Shown here in pieces: positions 36,742 to 48,045 of a DNA stretch of 64,000 nucleotides. The notes under the pieces were generated by a model. It had not been told where the DNA came from. It did not search any database and worked only from the letters and a program-made list of their open reading frames with translations. The position numbers and the translations under genes were made by a program. This DNA comes from Asticcacaulis excentricus (GTDB lineage Bacteria > Pseudomonadota > Alphaproteobacteria > Caulobacterales > Caulobacteraceae): contig NZ_AP018827.1 in assembly GCF_003966695.1 (NCBI RefSeq), positions 1,964,501-2,028,500 on the forward strand, read 5' to 3'. Position 1 is the first letter of the stretch. Every line of letters begins with the position of its first letter.

Positions 36742-37941
36742 ATGACTGTTGCAAGCCCACCCCGTATCCTGTTGATCGTCGGCGGCGGTATCGCCGCCTA
36801 CAAGTCGCTGGAGCTGATCCGTCTCCTCAAAAAGGCGGGCCTGGCGGTGCGCGTCGTGCTGACAAAGGCCGCTCAGCAGTTTGTCACGCCCCTGAGCGCC
36901 GCCGCCTTGTCGGGGGACAAGGTCTATACGGACCTGTTTGACCTGACTGATGAAACCGAAATGGGCCATATCAGCCTGTCGCGTCAGGCTGAACTGGTGG
37001 TCGTCGCCCCGGCAACCGCCAATCTGATGGCGTCGCTGGCCAATGGTCAGGCCGATGATCTGGCGACCACGCTGTTGCTGGCTACCGACAAGCGCGTCCT
37101 GATGGCACCGGCGATGAATGTCCGCATGTGGCATCACTTGGCCACGCAGCGCAATCTGGCGACCTTGCGCGCCGATGGCGTGCTGTTCAGCGGGCCTGAC
37201 GAAGGGGATATGGCCTGTGGTGAATACGGTCTGGGTCGCATGAGCGAACCCGACGCGATTTTTGCCGCTATTCAGGCCGCCCTGAAGCCGAAGGCGCAAC
37301 CCTTAAAGGGCCACCATGTGCTGATCACTGCGGGGCCGACATTTGAGCCTCTCGACCCCGTGCGGGGTATCACCAACCGCTCCTCCGGCAAGCAGGGTTA
37401 TGCCATCGCCGCTGCGGCGGCCGAGGCGGGGGCGCGTGTGACACTGGTCTCCGGCCCGGTCAGCCTGCCGACCCCGGCGGGTGTCACCCGTATCGACGTG
37501 GAGACGGCGGCTGAGATGCACGAGGCGGTGCACGCGGCTCTGCCTGCCGATGTCTTTATCGGTGTGGCGGCGGTGGGCGACTGGCGCGCCAAAGAGATTG
37601 CCCGCGACAAGCAGAAGAAGGGCGTGGACGGCGAACTGACGGTGACGCTGGTCAAAAATCCCGACATTCTGGCCAGTATTGGCCACCACCCGACGCAGCG
37701 TCCGACGCTGGTCATCGGCTTTGCGGCGGAAACGCGCAATGTCGAGGTCTATGGCCAGACGAAGCTGCGCACCAAGGGGGCCGACGCCATTCTGGCCAAT
37801 GACGTGTCGAAAGATGTCTTTGACCGCGACACCACCAATATGATCCTTATCGACGCTTCGGGCCCGACGGCCGGCAAGCACCTGACCAAGGCCGAAGTGG
37901 CCGCCGACCTCATCCAGTATCTGACGACAAGGCTGAAATGA
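36742..37941 (+). CDS. coaBC: bifunctional phosphopantothenoylcysteine decarboxylase/synthetase
   Basis: CoaBC joins cysteine to 4'-phosphopantothenate and decarboxylates the product in CoA synthesis. The 399-aa protein has the flavoprotein CoaC half ([20 protein letters not shown], then APAMNVRMW, a PAMNxxMW motif) and the CoaB half ([31 protein letters not shown], and later [10 protein letters not shown]). The start at 36742 leaves the usual short N-terminus. It overlaps dut by ATGA. Confidence 0.97.
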   Translation: MTVASPPRILLIVGGGIAAYKSLELIRLLKKAGLAVRVVLTKAAQQFVTPLSAAALSGDKVYTDLFDLTDETEMGHISLSRQAELVVVAPATANLMASLANGQADDLATTLLLATDKRVLMAPAMNVRMWHHLATQRNLATLRADGVLFSGPDEGDMACGEYGLGRMSEPDAIFAAIQAALKPKAQPLKGHHVLITAGPTFEPLDPVRGITNRSSGKQGYAIAAAAAEAGARVTLVSGPVSLPTPAGVTRIDVETAAEMHEAVHAALPADVFIGVAAVGDWRAKEIARDKQKKGVDGELTVTLVKNPDILASIGHHPTQRPTLVIGFAAETRNVEVYGQTKLRTKGADAILANDVSKDVFDRDTTNMILIDASGPTAGKHLTKAEVAADLIQYLTTRLK

Positions 37942-38399
37942 CCTATACGCCCACCGCCCACATCATCCAGTTGCCGCACGCCGCCGGTCTGGCCCTTCCC
38001 GCCTACGAGACGGAAGGCTCGGCGGGTCTCGACCTGCGCGCCGCTATCGCCGAGGGTGAGATACTGACGCTCAAGCCACTGGGGCGGGCTCTGGTCCCTA
38101 CCGGGTTGAAGGTCGCCGTGCCGCTGGGGTTTGAGGTGCAGGTGCGCCCGCGTTCAGGGCTGGCGCTGAAATTCGGCATTACCTGCCTCAACTCGCCGGG
38201 AACGGTGGACTCCGATTATCGTGGCGAGGTCGGGGTCATTCTGGTCAATCTGGGGACCGAGGATTTTGAAATCCGCCGCGGCGACCGCATCGCGCAGATG
38301 GTGGTGGCGCGTCACGCCCGTATCGAATGGGAATTGGTCGAAAGCCTTGACGACACGGCGCGCGGGGCGGGCGGCTTCGGTTCGACCGGGCGGGGCTAA
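37938..38399 (+). CDS. dut: dUTP diphosphatase
   Basis: dUTPase hydrolyses dUTP to dUMP and PPi, preventing uracil incorporation. This 153-aa trimeric-type enzyme has all five motifs: [47 protein letters not shown] and the C-terminal [12 protein letters not shown]. It is translationally coupled to coaBC, the order often seen in Alphaproteobacteria. Confidence 0.98.
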   Translation: MTYTPTAHIIQLPHAAGLALPAYETEGSAGLDLRAAIAEGEILTLKPLGRALVPTGLKVAVPLGFEVQVRPRSGLALKFGITCLNSPGTVDSDYRGEVGVILVNLGTEDFEIRRGDRIAQMVVARHARIEWELVESLDDTARGAGGFGSTGRG

Positions 38400-38494
38400 T
38401 CCCCTTATTTCACGCAATTGTGCAGGATCGCCGGGTTTACCCGCCCGGCGAAGCACCCCAGACTCGCCCAATACGCGAATATGGGTGATGAGCC

Positions 38495-38842
38495 ATGACA
38501 GAAACCCTCGAACTGTACGGATTGCTGAGCGATCTGGTCGAAGCGGCGCTGAATGGCCTCAATCTGTGGCCAGCGCTGCTGGCGGGCGTCATAGCGGCCC
38601 TCCTGATCTGGCTGCCGGTGGCAGCGCGATTGTTGGTCGCCCTGTGCCTGACCCTCGTTTTCAGTAGCCTTTGGCCCCTGCTGTACAGCCTGCCGCCCCT
38701 TGCCCCGGATTTTGGTGAGCCGGAATACAGCATCCAGTTTGCGCTGATGGCGCTGGTGGCCATTGGGCCTGTCTGGCTGACCGAAGCGCTGGGTATAAGG
38801 CGATTGACTCAGCGAAAGCCCAGAACGTCCTGCATATCGTAA
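38495..38842 (+). CDS. small membrane protein overlapping dapB tail-to-tail
   Basis: This 115-aa hypothetical has two or three hydrophobic segments (LWPALLAGVIAALLIWLPVA, ARLLVALCLTLVFSSLWPLL and FALMALVAIGPVWLTEALG). No family is recognised. Its last 34 bp overlap the 3' end of convergent dapB, so the two transcripts are antisense there. Codon composition is similar to neighbours. The Shine-Dalgarno is weak. Confidence 0.55.
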   Translation: MTETLELYGLLSDLVEAALNGLNLWPALLAGVIAALLIWLPVAARLLVALCLTLVFSSLWPLLYSLPPLAPDFGEPEYSIQFALMALVAIGPVWLTEALGIRRLTQRKPRTSCIS

Positions 38843-39561
38843 AGGCCGGGCGATTGCGCCGTAGTCCATAACGCCGCTTCGACGGCTCCGCGTGCAAACA
38901 GGGTGCGGTCGCGCGCCGAATGCGACAGGGTGATCATCTCGTCTTCGGCGGCAAACAGCACGCTGTGTTCGCCGATAATGCCGCCGCCGCGAATGACCGA
39001 AAAGCCGATCGTTCCCGGTTCACGCTGTCCCGTCAGGCCGTCGCGTGCCGCCACGCGCACATCCTTGAGATCGACCCCGCGCCCATCGGCAGCGGCGTCC
39101 CCCAGCATCAGGGCGGTGCCCGACGGCGCATCGACCTTGCGCTTGTGATGGGCTTCCAGCACTTCGATGTCCCAGGCGTCTGGCCCCAGCTTGGCCGCGG
39201 CCTGTTTCACCAGCCCCATCAGCATGTTGACGCCCAGAGAGAAGTTCCCTGAACGCAGCACGATATTACGGTCGCCATAGGCTTCGAGGGAGGCAATCTG
39301 TTCCGGCATGAAGCCGGTCGAACCGATAATATGCGCCAAAGGCTTGCCGCGCTTTTGTCCCTCAGCGGCACAGGCTTCGGCCAAAGCCAGAGTGGCCACG
39401 GGGGTGGTGAAGTCGATCACCGCATCGGCCTGCGACAGGTCGATGGCGTCGCCCTTGTCAAAGGTGGTGGCGACGATCAATTCCCGCTCATTCAGGACAC
39501 GGATAACGGCCTGACCCATGCGGCCCTTGGCCCCGGCAACGGCAAAACGAATCTGGGTCAT
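38809..39561 (-). CDS. dapB: 4-hydroxy-tetrahydrodipicolinate reductase
   Basis: DapB reduces HTPA with NAD(P)H in the lysine/meso-DAP pathway. At 250 aa it shows the nucleotide motif FAVAGAKGRMGQAVIRVL, the VIDFTTPVATLALAEAC region, the active-site EAHHKRKVDAPSGTAL and ISVIRGGG-like FSVIRGGGIIGEHSVLFA. ATG 39561 has GGAG 6 nt upstream; a GTG two codons earlier is less likely. Confidence 0.97.
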   Translation of the reverse strand: MTQIRFAVAGAKGRMGQAVIRVLNERELIVATTFDKGDAIDLSQADAVIDFTTPVATLALAEACAAEGQKRGKPLAHIIGSTGFMPEQIASLEAYGDRNIVLRSGNFSLGVNMLMGLVKQAAAKLGPDAWDIEVLEAHHKRKVDAPSGTALMLGDAAADGRGVDLKDVRVAARDGLTGQREPGTIGFSVIRGGGIIGEHSVLFAAEDEMITLSHSARDRTLFARGAVEAALWTTAQSPGLYDMQDVLGFR

Positions 39562-39599
39562 GATCACTCCGGGGGTTTATAAGCTGCCCGCTCCTCTAG

Positions 39600-39702
39600 A
39601 GCGATGTGCGGAAAAGTGTAAGCGGTTTTCCGCAAAAAACATCGCGACAAAACAAAAATTTAGAGAGAAATGGCGATTCCTCTTAAAATCATTTCGCTCT
39701 AG
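39600..39702 (-). repeat. composite palindromic repeat, copy 2 (inverted)
   Basis: This is the reverse complement of the copy at 4118-4215. The core has outer arms GCGATGT (39601-39607) and ACATCGC (39639-39645) and inner arms GCGGAAAA and TTTTCCGC. GACAAAACAAAAATTTAGAG follows, then the variable palindrome AGAAATGGCGATTCC...ATCATTTCGCTCTAG. It lies in the dnaJ-dapB spacer. Confidence 0.85.
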
Positions 39703-39721
39703 GGAGCGGGCGCCAATAAGT

Positions 39722-39756
39722 CAAATCCGGCGACGGGCCGCCCCGAGCCGGATTTG
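39722..39756. terminator. hairpin in dnaJ-dapB spacer
   Basis: Arms CAAATCCGGC (39722-39731) and GCCGGATTTG (39747-39756) are perfect 10-mers around 15 nt. It is a possible terminator or RNA-stability stem after dnaJ. Confidence 0.5.
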
Positions 39757-39768
39757 TCTATTGAGATC

Positions 39769-39809
39769 CATGAAAAACGTATTGCGCGTCAGCGCAAGAC
39801 TTTTTCATG
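39769..39809 (-). terminator. bidirectional terminator downstream of dnaJ
   Basis: Outer arms CATGAAAAA/TTTTTCATG and inner stem TTGCGC/GCGCAA with a 4-nt loop lie 4 nt past the dnaJ stop. T-runs lie on both sides of the inner stem, as in bidirectional intrinsic terminators. Confidence 0.75.
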
Positions 39810-39813
39810 AGGG

Positions 39814-40980
39814 CTATGCCGTTCCCGTGATGTCGTCCCAGAACCGCTTGGCCTTGTGCATAAAGCCTTGCGACTGAGCGTAGGACTGTGCCTCGGCGAT
39901 CTCGGCAAATTCCTTCATCAGTTCCTTCTGGCGGGCGCTGAGGTGCTTTGGCGTTTCGACGAACAGCTCGACCAGCAAATCGCCGCGCTGCTTCGAATTG
40001 AGCACCGGCATCCCCTTGCCCTTGATCTTGACCTTGTGGCCGGTCTGCGCGCCTTCGGGGATGGCGACTTCCAGCTTGCAGGTGCCGTCGCAGCCTTCAC
40101 CGCCCATCAGGCACGGCACCTCGACCTCGCCGCCCAGAACGGCGGTCGGCATGGGTACGGGGATCTGACAGTGCAGATCGGCGCCATCGCGCTCGAAAAT
40201 CTCGTGCTCGGCCACTGACAGGAAGATATAGAGGTCGCCGCGCGGCCCGCCATTGGCCCCGGCCTGACCTTCACCAGACAGGCGAATACGCGCGCCGTCA
40301 TCGACCCCGGCGGGGATGCGTACGTTCAGCTTGCGATTGGCGCGAACCTGACCATGGCCGTGGCAGTTGGTGCAGGGCTCCTTGATTACCTGACCCTGAC
40401 CGTTACAGGTCGGGCAGGTGCGTTCCACGGCGAAGAAGCCGTTGGAGGTGCGCACGCGCCCTGCGCCGCCGCAGGTATGGCAGGTGACGGGCTTGGTGCC
40501 GGCCTTGGCGCCTGAGCCCTTACAAACTTCGCAGGTCAGGGTCGTCGGCACGTTCAGCTCGACATCCGCGCCCTTATAGGCCTGTTCCAGCGTAATTTCG
40601 TAATCATAGCGCACGTCGGGGCCGCGTTGCGGCCCTGAGCGGCGGCCACCGCCCCCGCCACCGAAGATGTCGCCGAACATTTCGGAGAAGATGTCTTCGA
40701 CATTGCCGAAGCCCTGTCCGCCAAAGCCACCCTGACCGCCGAAGCCGCCGCCCTGACCATTGACACCGGCGTGTCCGAAACGGTCATAGGCCGCGCGCTT
40801 GTTGGCGTCGGACAGGACCGAATAGGCTTCGTTGACTTCCTTGAAGCGCGCCTCGGCCTGATCATCACCCTGATTGCGGTCAGGGTGATGCTCCATCGCC
40901 TTTTTGCGGAAGGCCGATTTCAGCGTCGCGTCATCCGCATCGCGGGCCACACCCAGAATTTCGTAATAATCACGCGCCAT
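39814..40980 (-). CDS. dnaJ: chaperone DnaJ
   Basis: DnaJ is the J-domain co-chaperone that loads substrates on DnaK. The 388-aa protein has the HPD motif (EHHPDRNQGD), a Gly/Phe-rich linker (GGGFGGQGGFGGQGFG), four zinc repeats (CEVCKGSG, CHTCGGAG, CPTCNGQG, CTNCHGHG) and the C-terminal substrate domains. It lies 264 bp downstream of dnaK on the same strand, with a hairpin in the gap. Confidence 0.98.
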   Translation of the reverse strand: MARDYYEILGVARDADDATLKSAFRKKAMEHHPDRNQGDDQAEARFKEVNEAYSVLSDANKRAAYDRFGHAGVNGQGGGFGGQGGFGGQGFGNVEDIFSEMFGDIFGGGGGGRRSGPQRGPDVRYDYEITLEQAYKGADVELNVPTTLTCEVCKGSGAKAGTKPVTCHTCGGAGRVRTSNGFFAVERTCPTCNGQGQVIKEPCTNCHGHGQVRANRKLNVRIPAGVDDGARIRLSGEGQAGANGGPRGDLYIFLSVAEHEIFERDGADLHCQIPVPMPTAVLGGEVEVPCLMGGEGCDGTCKLEVAIPEGAQTGHKVKIKGKGMPVLNSKQRGDLLVELFVETPKHLSARQKELMKEFAEIAEAQSYAQSQGFMHKAKRFWDDITGTA

Positions 40981-41191
40981 TATACACAGCAGTCCCGCTT
41001 AGAGATTTTGAACACAGGCCGACAATACAGCCGCCTGTGCTCAGAACACCCGCTACATCCCCTGCTCATGCTTTCCGACTCCAGTCGAAAATCCGGAAAA
41101 GGGAACGAATTGAAAATCCACACGCGCATCGGGTGAGTGTCCCGATGGACAGCCCTCAGAGACGCCTGCGTCGCCAAGGGAGACATAAGTT

Positions 41192-41221
41192 GGGGGAGCC
41201 CAACCGAAATCAGACTCCCCC
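41192..41221. terminator. hairpin in dnaK-dnaJ gap
   Basis: GGGGGAG (41192-41198) and CTCCCCC (41215-41221) pair over a 16-nt loop 24 nt after the dnaK stop. There is no U-tract on the dnaK strand. It could limit dnaJ relative to dnaK transcript levels. Confidence 0.4.
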
Positions 41222-41244
41222 TTTTGACTTGTCAAAGCGCTGGC

Positions 41245-43143
<1,899 letters not shown>

Positions 43144-43444
43144 GAGTCCAGATTTACTCCGTTTAAGGCAATGGGCTTTCGAGGCCTTTTGAAGATAAGC
43201 ACCCCGCTTGTCCATCCCCGGTGAGATGAATTTTACCAATTTTGGAAGCCGCCGGTGATTTTCGGCGTCCCCAAATCTGCAACCGATATAAGGGGCGCGT
43301 GGCGGCCTGCAAGAGGGGGCCCTGCAATGCTTGCATTATTTTGAGGGTTTTTCAGAACGCGGTCATAAAGGTGGTCCGTATTGCAGTGGCCCGCATCCTG
43401 TTGTTAGGTAGGGCACACAAAGACAGATACCGGGAGACTCGCCA
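43144..43444. other. divergent spacer between dnaK and hydrolase gene
   Basis: This 301-bp stretch has no gene. It holds the dnaK 5' region with the heat-shock promoter at 43288-43313 and, on the other side, the promoter region of the dienelactone hydrolase-like gene, which has GGGAG about 9 nt before its ATG. Confidence 0.6.
43288..43313 (-). promoter_or_regulatory. sigma32-type heat-shock promoter of dnaK
   Basis: On the minus strand CTTGCA (43313-43308), 12 nt, then CCCCTTAT (43295-43288) matches the heat-shock consensus (CTTG...N12...CCCCAT-T) used for dnaK in Caulobacter, as I recall it. The leader would be about 140 nt. Confidence 0.65.
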
Positions 43445-44380
43445 ATGACCACGAACAATCTGCCCCTGACGCGCCCCGAAGGCAGCGAAGCGCGGGATTT
43501 CCACGTCAGTCGTCGCGGCATAGCCGGGCTGTTTTTTGCGGGTTATGCGCTGGGCGCTGGGGCCGCCGCCGCGCAATCGCCGATCACGACACCTTCGGCC
43601 GGTCTCATCGCCAAAGACCTGACGGTGCCGACCGATAGCGATTACGCCATCCCGGCCTATATTGCCTTGCCCCAAGACGCCAAGCGTCGTCCGGTGGTGC
43701 TGGTTGTGCCTGAAATTTTCGGCCTGCACGACTATCTGCGCGATGTATGCCGCCGTCTGGCGCATCAGGGCTATGTGGCCCTGACCTTTGACCCCTTTGC
43801 GCGCAAGGGCAATGCGGCGGCGTTGAAAGACACAGCCGAAATCCGCAAGCTGGTCGAAACCGCGACCAATGAACAGGTGATGGGCGACCTGAGAACCCTG
43901 ATCGCCTGGTTGAAAACCAATCCCGACGTGGGACAGTCAAAGGGTGTGTTCGGCAAGACGAAGTTCGCCAATACCTCGCGCATCGGCATTACCGGCTTCT
44001 GCTGGGGCGGTGCCGTAACATGGATGGCGTCGTCGTCCATCCCCGACATCAAGGCGGGCGTGGCGTGGTACGGGCGTCTGGAGCGTCCGGCGGCGACCGA
44101 TTTCCTGGGTAAGGAAGACCGTCAGTGGCCAATCGACCGCGCGGCCGACCTGCGTCGTCCGGTTCTGGGTCTCTATGCCGGGCAGGATGGCGGCATTTCA
44201 TTGGAAAGTGTTGAGCGCATGAATGCGGCGCTCAAGGCCTCTGGCAAGACCCCCAGCCATATCGAGGTCTATAAGGACGCCAAGCACGGCTTCCACGCCG
44301 ACTACCGCGCCCTTTATAACGAGAAGGCCGCCAAGGAAGGCTGGGCCGAATTGCTCAAGTGGTTTGAGACCTATTTGTAA
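43445..44380 (+). CDS. exported dienelactone hydrolase-family protein
   Basis: This 311-aa alpha/beta hydrolase has a Tat-like N-terminus (VSRRGIAGLFFAGYALGAGAAAA). The catalytic Cys lies in GFCWGGAVTW and the His in KDAKHGFHADYR. PVVLVVPEIFGLHDYLRDVC and the acidic LYAGQDGG complete the triad region. The DLH fold hydrolyses enol-lactones and other esters, and the natural substrate is unclear here. It lies between dnaK and grpE on the opposite strand. Confidence 0.9.
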   Translation: MTTNNLPLTRPEGSEARDFHVSRRGIAGLFFAGYALGAGAAAAQSPITTPSAGLIAKDLTVPTDSDYAIPAYIALPQDAKRRPVVLVVPEIFGLHDYLRDVCRRLAHQGYVALTFDPFARKGNAAALKDTAEIRKLVETATNEQVMGDLRTLIAWLKTNPDVGQSKGVFGKTKFANTSRIGITGFCWGGAVTWMASSSIPDIKAGVAWYGRLERPAATDFLGKEDRQWPIDRAADLRRPVLGLYAGQDGGISLESVERMNAALKASGKTPSHIEVYKDAKHGFHADYRALYNEKAAKEGWAELLKWFETYL

Positions 44381-44393
44381 GCATACCGCGCGT

Positions 44394-44421
44394 ACCTCCC
44401 CGTCAGACGGGGAGGTGTTTT
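44394..44421 (+). terminator. intrinsic terminator, convergent hydrolase/grpE
   Basis: Arms ACCTCCCCG (44394-44402) and CGGGGAGGT (44408-44416) flank a 5-nt loop and are followed by GTTTT. It ends the hydrolase transcript and lies 6 nt from the grpE stop. Confidence 0.82.
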
Positions 44422-44427
44422 CGTCGG

Positions 44428-45024
44428 TTACGCCTGCGTATTGACCGTGCCGCCGGAGGCGTTGTCGCCGCCATTATAGGCCCCGTTGGCGGCGCTGGCC
44501 GTCTTGGCCGCCGTCACGACCATGGCCGGGCGGATGGTGCGGCCAAACAGCTCATAGCCCGCCTGCATGACCATCAGGACGCTGCCGCCCTCGACCTCGG
44601 TGGAGGGTTGCTCCATCACGGCCTGATGGAAGTTCGGGTCGAACTTGTCGCCTTTGAGCGGCGCGATCTTCTTGACGCCGTTCTTTTCAAAGGCTCCGGC
44701 CAGTTCCTTTTCCGTCATCTCGATGCCGGAGACGAAGTTCTTGAACGCCGGGTCTTCGATCTGCGCCGGGACGGCCTGAAGCGCGCGTTGCAGCACGTCG
44801 GCGACGCCCAGAAGGTCGCGCGAAAAGCGCTGAATGGCATAGGCGCGCGCGTCGTTCATTTCGCGCTCAGCGCGGCGTTTGACGTTTTCGGCTTCGGCGG
44901 CGTAGCGCAGCGCCTGTTCCTTGAGTGCGGCGTTTTCAGCTTGAAGCTGCTCCAGCGCCGCGTTCAGCGTGTCGATGGCGTCATTGGCGAACGGGGCGTC
45001 TTGTTCAGTATGTTCTTCGCTCAT
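44428..45024 (-). CDS. grpE: nucleotide exchange factor GrpE
   Basis: GrpE releases ADP from DnaK. The 198-aa protein has a long N-terminal coiled helix (LEQLQAENAALKEQALRYAA EAENVKRRAEREM) and the C-terminal beta-domain with FDPNFHQAVMEQPS and VLMVMQAGYELFGRTIRPAM V. The tail is Ala/Asn/Gly-rich. It follows hrcA by 20 nt, the usual hrcA-grpE operon. Confidence 0.97.
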   Translation of the reverse strand: MSEEHTEQDAPFANDAIDTLNAALEQLQAENAALKEQALRYAAEAENVKRRAEREMNDARAYAIQRFSRDLLGVADVLQRALQAVPAQIEDPAFKNFVSGIEMTEKELAGAFEKNGVKKIAPLKGDKFDPNFHQAVMEQPSTEVEGGSVLMVMQAGYELFGRTIRPAMVVTAAKTASAANGAYNGGDNASGGTVNTQA

Positions 45025-45044
45025 TACTCTTTAGACTCTGTGGG

Positions 45045-46133
45045 TTAGGACCGTTCCTGCTCCAGCAGGCGGCCGAGGATTTTCGCGGTGTAATCCACAA
45101 GTGGGATGATGCGCGCATAATTCAACCGGGCGGGCCCGATGACGCCGATGGCGCCGACGACCTTCTGGCTCTGACCGCCCAACATATAGGGCGCTGCAAT
45201 AACAGCCGAACCGGACAAAGAAAACAGTTTCGATTCCGATCCGATGAAAATTCTTACCCCCTGCGCCGAACGCACATTGTCGAGCAGGTTGATCAGCTCT
45301 TCCTTTTCTTCCAGATCCTCGAACAGGGCGCGCACGCGCTCAAGGTCTTCGAGCGCCGAAGCCTCCAGAAGATTGGCCTGCCCGCGTACGATCAGCGCGC
45401 GCTTATCCGCCTCGCCGCCCGCCCAGGCGGCCAGTCCGCGCGCGATGAGACCCGTCGCCGCCTCATTGAGCTGCTGACGTTCGGCCTCAAGCTCGGCGCG
45501 CAGGTCGCGCCCGGCCTCACCCAGCGTGCGCCCTCTCAGGCGCGTACTGAGATAGTTGGAGGCCTCGATCAGGTCGGCAGGTGTCACCCCCAGATCAAGC
45601 GCCATCAGGCGGTTTTCGACCCGCCCGTCGTCGAAGACCAGCACGGCCAGCGCCTGATCCGGGGCCAGCTTGACGAATTCGACGTGACGCACCCCGGCCT
45701 CAAACGACGGCGTCATCACCACACCCGCCCCACCGGCAAGGCCTGACAACAGGTTGGAGGCTTCGCGCAGGGCGCTGTCGAAGGTCATACCCTTGGCCGT
45801 CAGGCGCGCTTCGATTTCGCGCTTGGCGTCCTGCGCTACGTCGCCGACCTCCAGCAGGCCATCGACGAACAGGCGCAGGCCCTGATGCGTCGGCATCCGC
45901 CCGGCGGAAATATGCGGGGCACTGAGCAGACCCAGTTCGGCCAGATCGGACAGGGTGTTGCGGATCGAGGCCGGGGACAGGGCGATCCCGCCCTTGGACA
46001 GGGTGCGCGATCCCACCGGCTCACCGGTTTCCAGATAGGCCTCCACCACGTGACGGAATACCTCACGCGCCCGCGCGTCCAGTTCGGTCAGCGAGGCCGT
46101 GCCACTCATCAGGGTCGAGAGCGATGTCTTCAT
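45045..46133 (-). CDS. hrcA: heat-inducible transcription repressor HrcA
   Basis: HrcA represses class I heat-shock genes by binding CIRCE, assisted by GroEL. The 362-aa protein has an N-terminal winged helix ([31 protein letters not shown]) and the typical [20 protein letters not shown] wing. GAF-like and C-terminal parts ([26 protein letters not shown]) follow. I saw no CIRCE inverted repeat in this window, so its targets (groESL) are probably elsewhere. Confidence 0.96.
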   Translation of the reverse strand: MKTSLSTLMSGTASLTELDARAREVFRHVVEAYLETGEPVGSRTLSKGGIALSPASIRNTLSDLAELGLLSAPHISAGRMPTHQGLRLFVDGLLEVGDVAQDAKREIEARLTAKGMTFDSALREASNLLSGLAGGAGVVMTPSFEAGVRHVEFVKLAPDQALAVLVFDDGRVENRLMALDLGVTPADLIEASNYLSTRLRGRTLGEAGRDLRAELEAERQQLNEAATGLIARGLAAWAGGEADKRALIVRGQANLLEASALEDLERVRALFEDLEEKEELINLLDNVRSAQGVRIFIGSESKLFSLSGSAVIAAPYMLGGQSQKVVGAIGVIGPARLNYARIIPLVDYTAKILGRLLEQERS

Positions 46134-46253
46134 GGCTTAAGGATATAGAAGCCTTTGCGCGCTTGTGAAGAGGCTTCGCGAGGGCCGTCGCATTTGCCGC
46201 CAAATTGCCACGATTGCAGGACTCAATCAGAATATCTGAACAGGGAGGTTTTG

Positions 46254-46571
46254 ATGCGTAACATAGTCTGCATGACGGTCGCGATGGGGCTGGTGATGGC
46301 GGGGGCGGCGCAAGCCGATGAGGTGGTGACCCTGACCAAACCCCCCGTGTTCAAAACGCGCACCGACACTGCGACGACCGAAATTCCCAGCGCTTACAAG
46401 CCGAAACCAAAGACCAAAACCCGTGATTTTGAGCCCCTCAGAGGCCTGTGGCGCGTTACCAAATCGCTGAAAAACAAGGGCAAAGAGCCGGTCGATGAGA
46501 ACGGTAACACCTATGCCTGCGTCGATAAGGACTGCAAGGTGTCGCGCAAGGTCGATGAAAAGCGGGACTAA
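46254..46571 (+). CDS. small secreted protein
   Basis: This 105-aa hypothetical starts at MRNIVCMTVAMGLVMAGAAQ A with a clear signal peptide. GGGAGG lies 5 nt before the ATG. The mature part is Lys/Thr-rich (KPKPKTKTRDFEPLRGLWRV) and has two cysteines in ACVDKDC, which may pair. No family is recognised. It is divergent from hrcA. Confidence 0.7.
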   Translation: MRNIVCMTVAMGLVMAGAAQADEVVTLTKPPVFKTRTDTATTEIPSAYKPKPKTKTRDFEPLRGLWRVTKSLKNKGKEPVDENGNTYACVDKDCKVSRKVDEKRD

Positions 46572-46590
46572 AAAACGGCTGGTGTGCTGT

Positions 46591-46890
46591 TTAGTTTTTC
46601 ATCGTTAGCCGTCGGATTAACAGACCGAGGCCGGTCACAACAAGACCGGGTATTAGCCAGTAGATCGTATTCCAAGCTACTATTTCGAAATCAAACAGAC
46701 TTCTCCAAAAGCCCGCCAAAACAAGTTGGGCCAATGGTATTGCAATCCCCAACGGGAGTGCGAAAAACGCAAAGCGCCGGCCACGGAATAAAACCCCCAC
46801 AAACAGGATTATCCAGCCTGCAAACAGGCTCAGAAAGAACGGCGTATAGTCGGTGTGTACGACGGCGGAATAGACAATATCGTCTGACAC
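46591..46890 (-). CDS. small three-helix membrane protein
   Basis: This 99-aa protein uses a GTG start with a strong Shine-Dalgarno (AGGAGG, 6 nt away). Hydrophobic segments are FFLSLFAGWIILFVGVLF, FAFFALPLGIAIPLAQLVL and IYWLIPGLVVTGLGLLI, the last followed by RRLTMKN. No family is recognised. It converges on the small secreted protein gene. Confidence 0.65.
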   Translation of the reverse strand: MSDDIVYSAVVHTDYTPFFLSLFAGWIILFVGVLFRGRRFAFFALPLGIAIPLAQLVLAGFWRSLFDFEIVAWNTIYWLIPGLVVTGLGLLIRRLTMKN

Positions 46891-47079
46891 GACCCCTCCT
46901 TTTTTATCACAATAGCTGAGCGAAGCGACGTGTCAACGACAGGTGCTTTGGTACACGGGACGGCGGGCTTAAGTCGGATTCTTGTGTTATTATTTATGTT
47001 TATGGAGCACGCCACAAAAACCTTTGCCCAAGCGAACCTATGCTGATAGGCACGTCCGCATACAATGGAGGTCCCCGCC

Positions 47080-47832
47080 ATGTCGCAATTCGACGCCCTG
47101 AATGCCCTGAAAACCTTTCGTCCGTCCAACCGTCAGGCGGATCAGTTACGTAAGGTGACGCTCGAAACGGGTGTGACGCGCTATGCCGAAGGTTCGTGCC
47201 TGATCACGGTGGGCCATACCAAGGTGCTGGCCACAGCGTCCGTGGAGCAGGGCGTTCCGCCCTTCCTGAAGGGCAAGGGGCAGGGTTGGGTGACGGCGGA
47301 ATACGGTATGCTGCCGCGTTCGACCCACACCCGTTCGCGCCGCGAAGCTGCGGCGGGCAAGCAGTCAGGCCGCACGCAGGAAATTCAGCGCCTGATCGGG
47401 CGCTCTTTACGCGCCGTGGTCGATCTCAAGGCGCTGGGTGAGCGTCAGATTACGCTGGATTGCGATGTGATTCAGGCCGATGGCGGGACGCGCTGCGCCT
47501 CGATCACGGCGGCGTGGGTGGCCCTGTCTCTGGCCTGCGACAAGCTGCTGGAGCAAAAGCTGATTTCCGCCAACCCGATCATTGATCAGGTCGCGGCCGT
47601 GTCCTGTGGTGTCTATGAAAACGTACCGGTGCTCGACCTCGACTATGATGAGGATTCGACCGCAGAGACGGACTCGAACTTTGTGCTGACCGGTTCGGGC
47701 CACATCGTCGAAATTCAGGCCACCGGCGAAAAGCGTGGTTTCTCACGCGATGAATTCAACACCCTGTTCGATCTGGCCACCCAAGGGGCGGCGGAACTGT
47801 TCGCCCTGCAACGCGTAGCGGCGGGCAAGTAA
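47080..47832 (+). CDS. rph: ribonuclease PH
   Basis: RNase PH is a phosphorolytic 3'-5' exoribonuclease that trims tRNA precursors and other RNAs. The 250-aa protein begins shortly before [22 protein letters not shown] and has [37 protein letters not shown] and [23 protein letters not shown] 47080 has GGAGGT 7-8 nt upstream. Its stop is 3 nt from that of the convergent HTH gene. Confidence 0.97.
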   Translation: MSQFDALNALKTFRPSNRQADQLRKVTLETGVTRYAEGSCLITVGHTKVLATASVEQGVPPFLKGKGQGWVTAEYGMLPRSTHTRSRREAAAGKQSGRTQEIQRLIGRSLRAVVDLKALGERQITLDCDVIQADGGTRCASITAAWVALSLACDKLLEQKLISANPIIDQVAAVSCGVYENVPVLDLDYDEDSTAETDSNFVLTGSGHIVEIQATGEKRGFSRDEFNTLFDLATQGAAELFALQRVAAGK

Positions 47833-47835
47833 GAC

Positions 47836-48045
47836 CTATTCCTCGTCCTTGATAACCAGCAGATCGCCGGGCGTGCAGTTGAGCGCCCGGCACAGAGATT
47901 CCAGCGTGCGCAACCGCACGGCCACGGCCTTCTGATCGCGCAGCAATTCCAGATGCCGCACGGCAATCCCTGTCCGGTCGGACAGTTCGACCAGAGACAG
48001 ACGCCGCCGCGCCAGTTGCTCACTCAGACAGATCGTCATACTCAT
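47836..48045 (-). CDS. XRE-family helix-turn-helix regulator
   Basis: This 69-aa single-domain DNA-binding protein shows the HTH SLVELSDRTGIAVRHLELLR and the terminal RALNCTPGDLLVIKDEE typical of the YozG/Cro-like group. Its ATG overlaps the stop of the DUF2975 membrane-protein gene (ATGA). The two-gene arrangement (DUF2975 plus small XRE) is known from many bacteria, and the regulator probably controls its own operon. Confidence 0.88.
   Translation of the reverse strand: MSMTICLSEQLARRRLSLVELSDRTGIAVRHLELLRDQKAVAVRLRTLESLCRALNCTPGDLLVIKDEE

Noticed and set aside
46134-46253. CIRCE element for HrcA
   Set aside because: I looked for TTAGCACTC-N9-GAGTGCTAA near hrcA and dnaK and saw none; dnaK instead shows a sigma32-type promoter.
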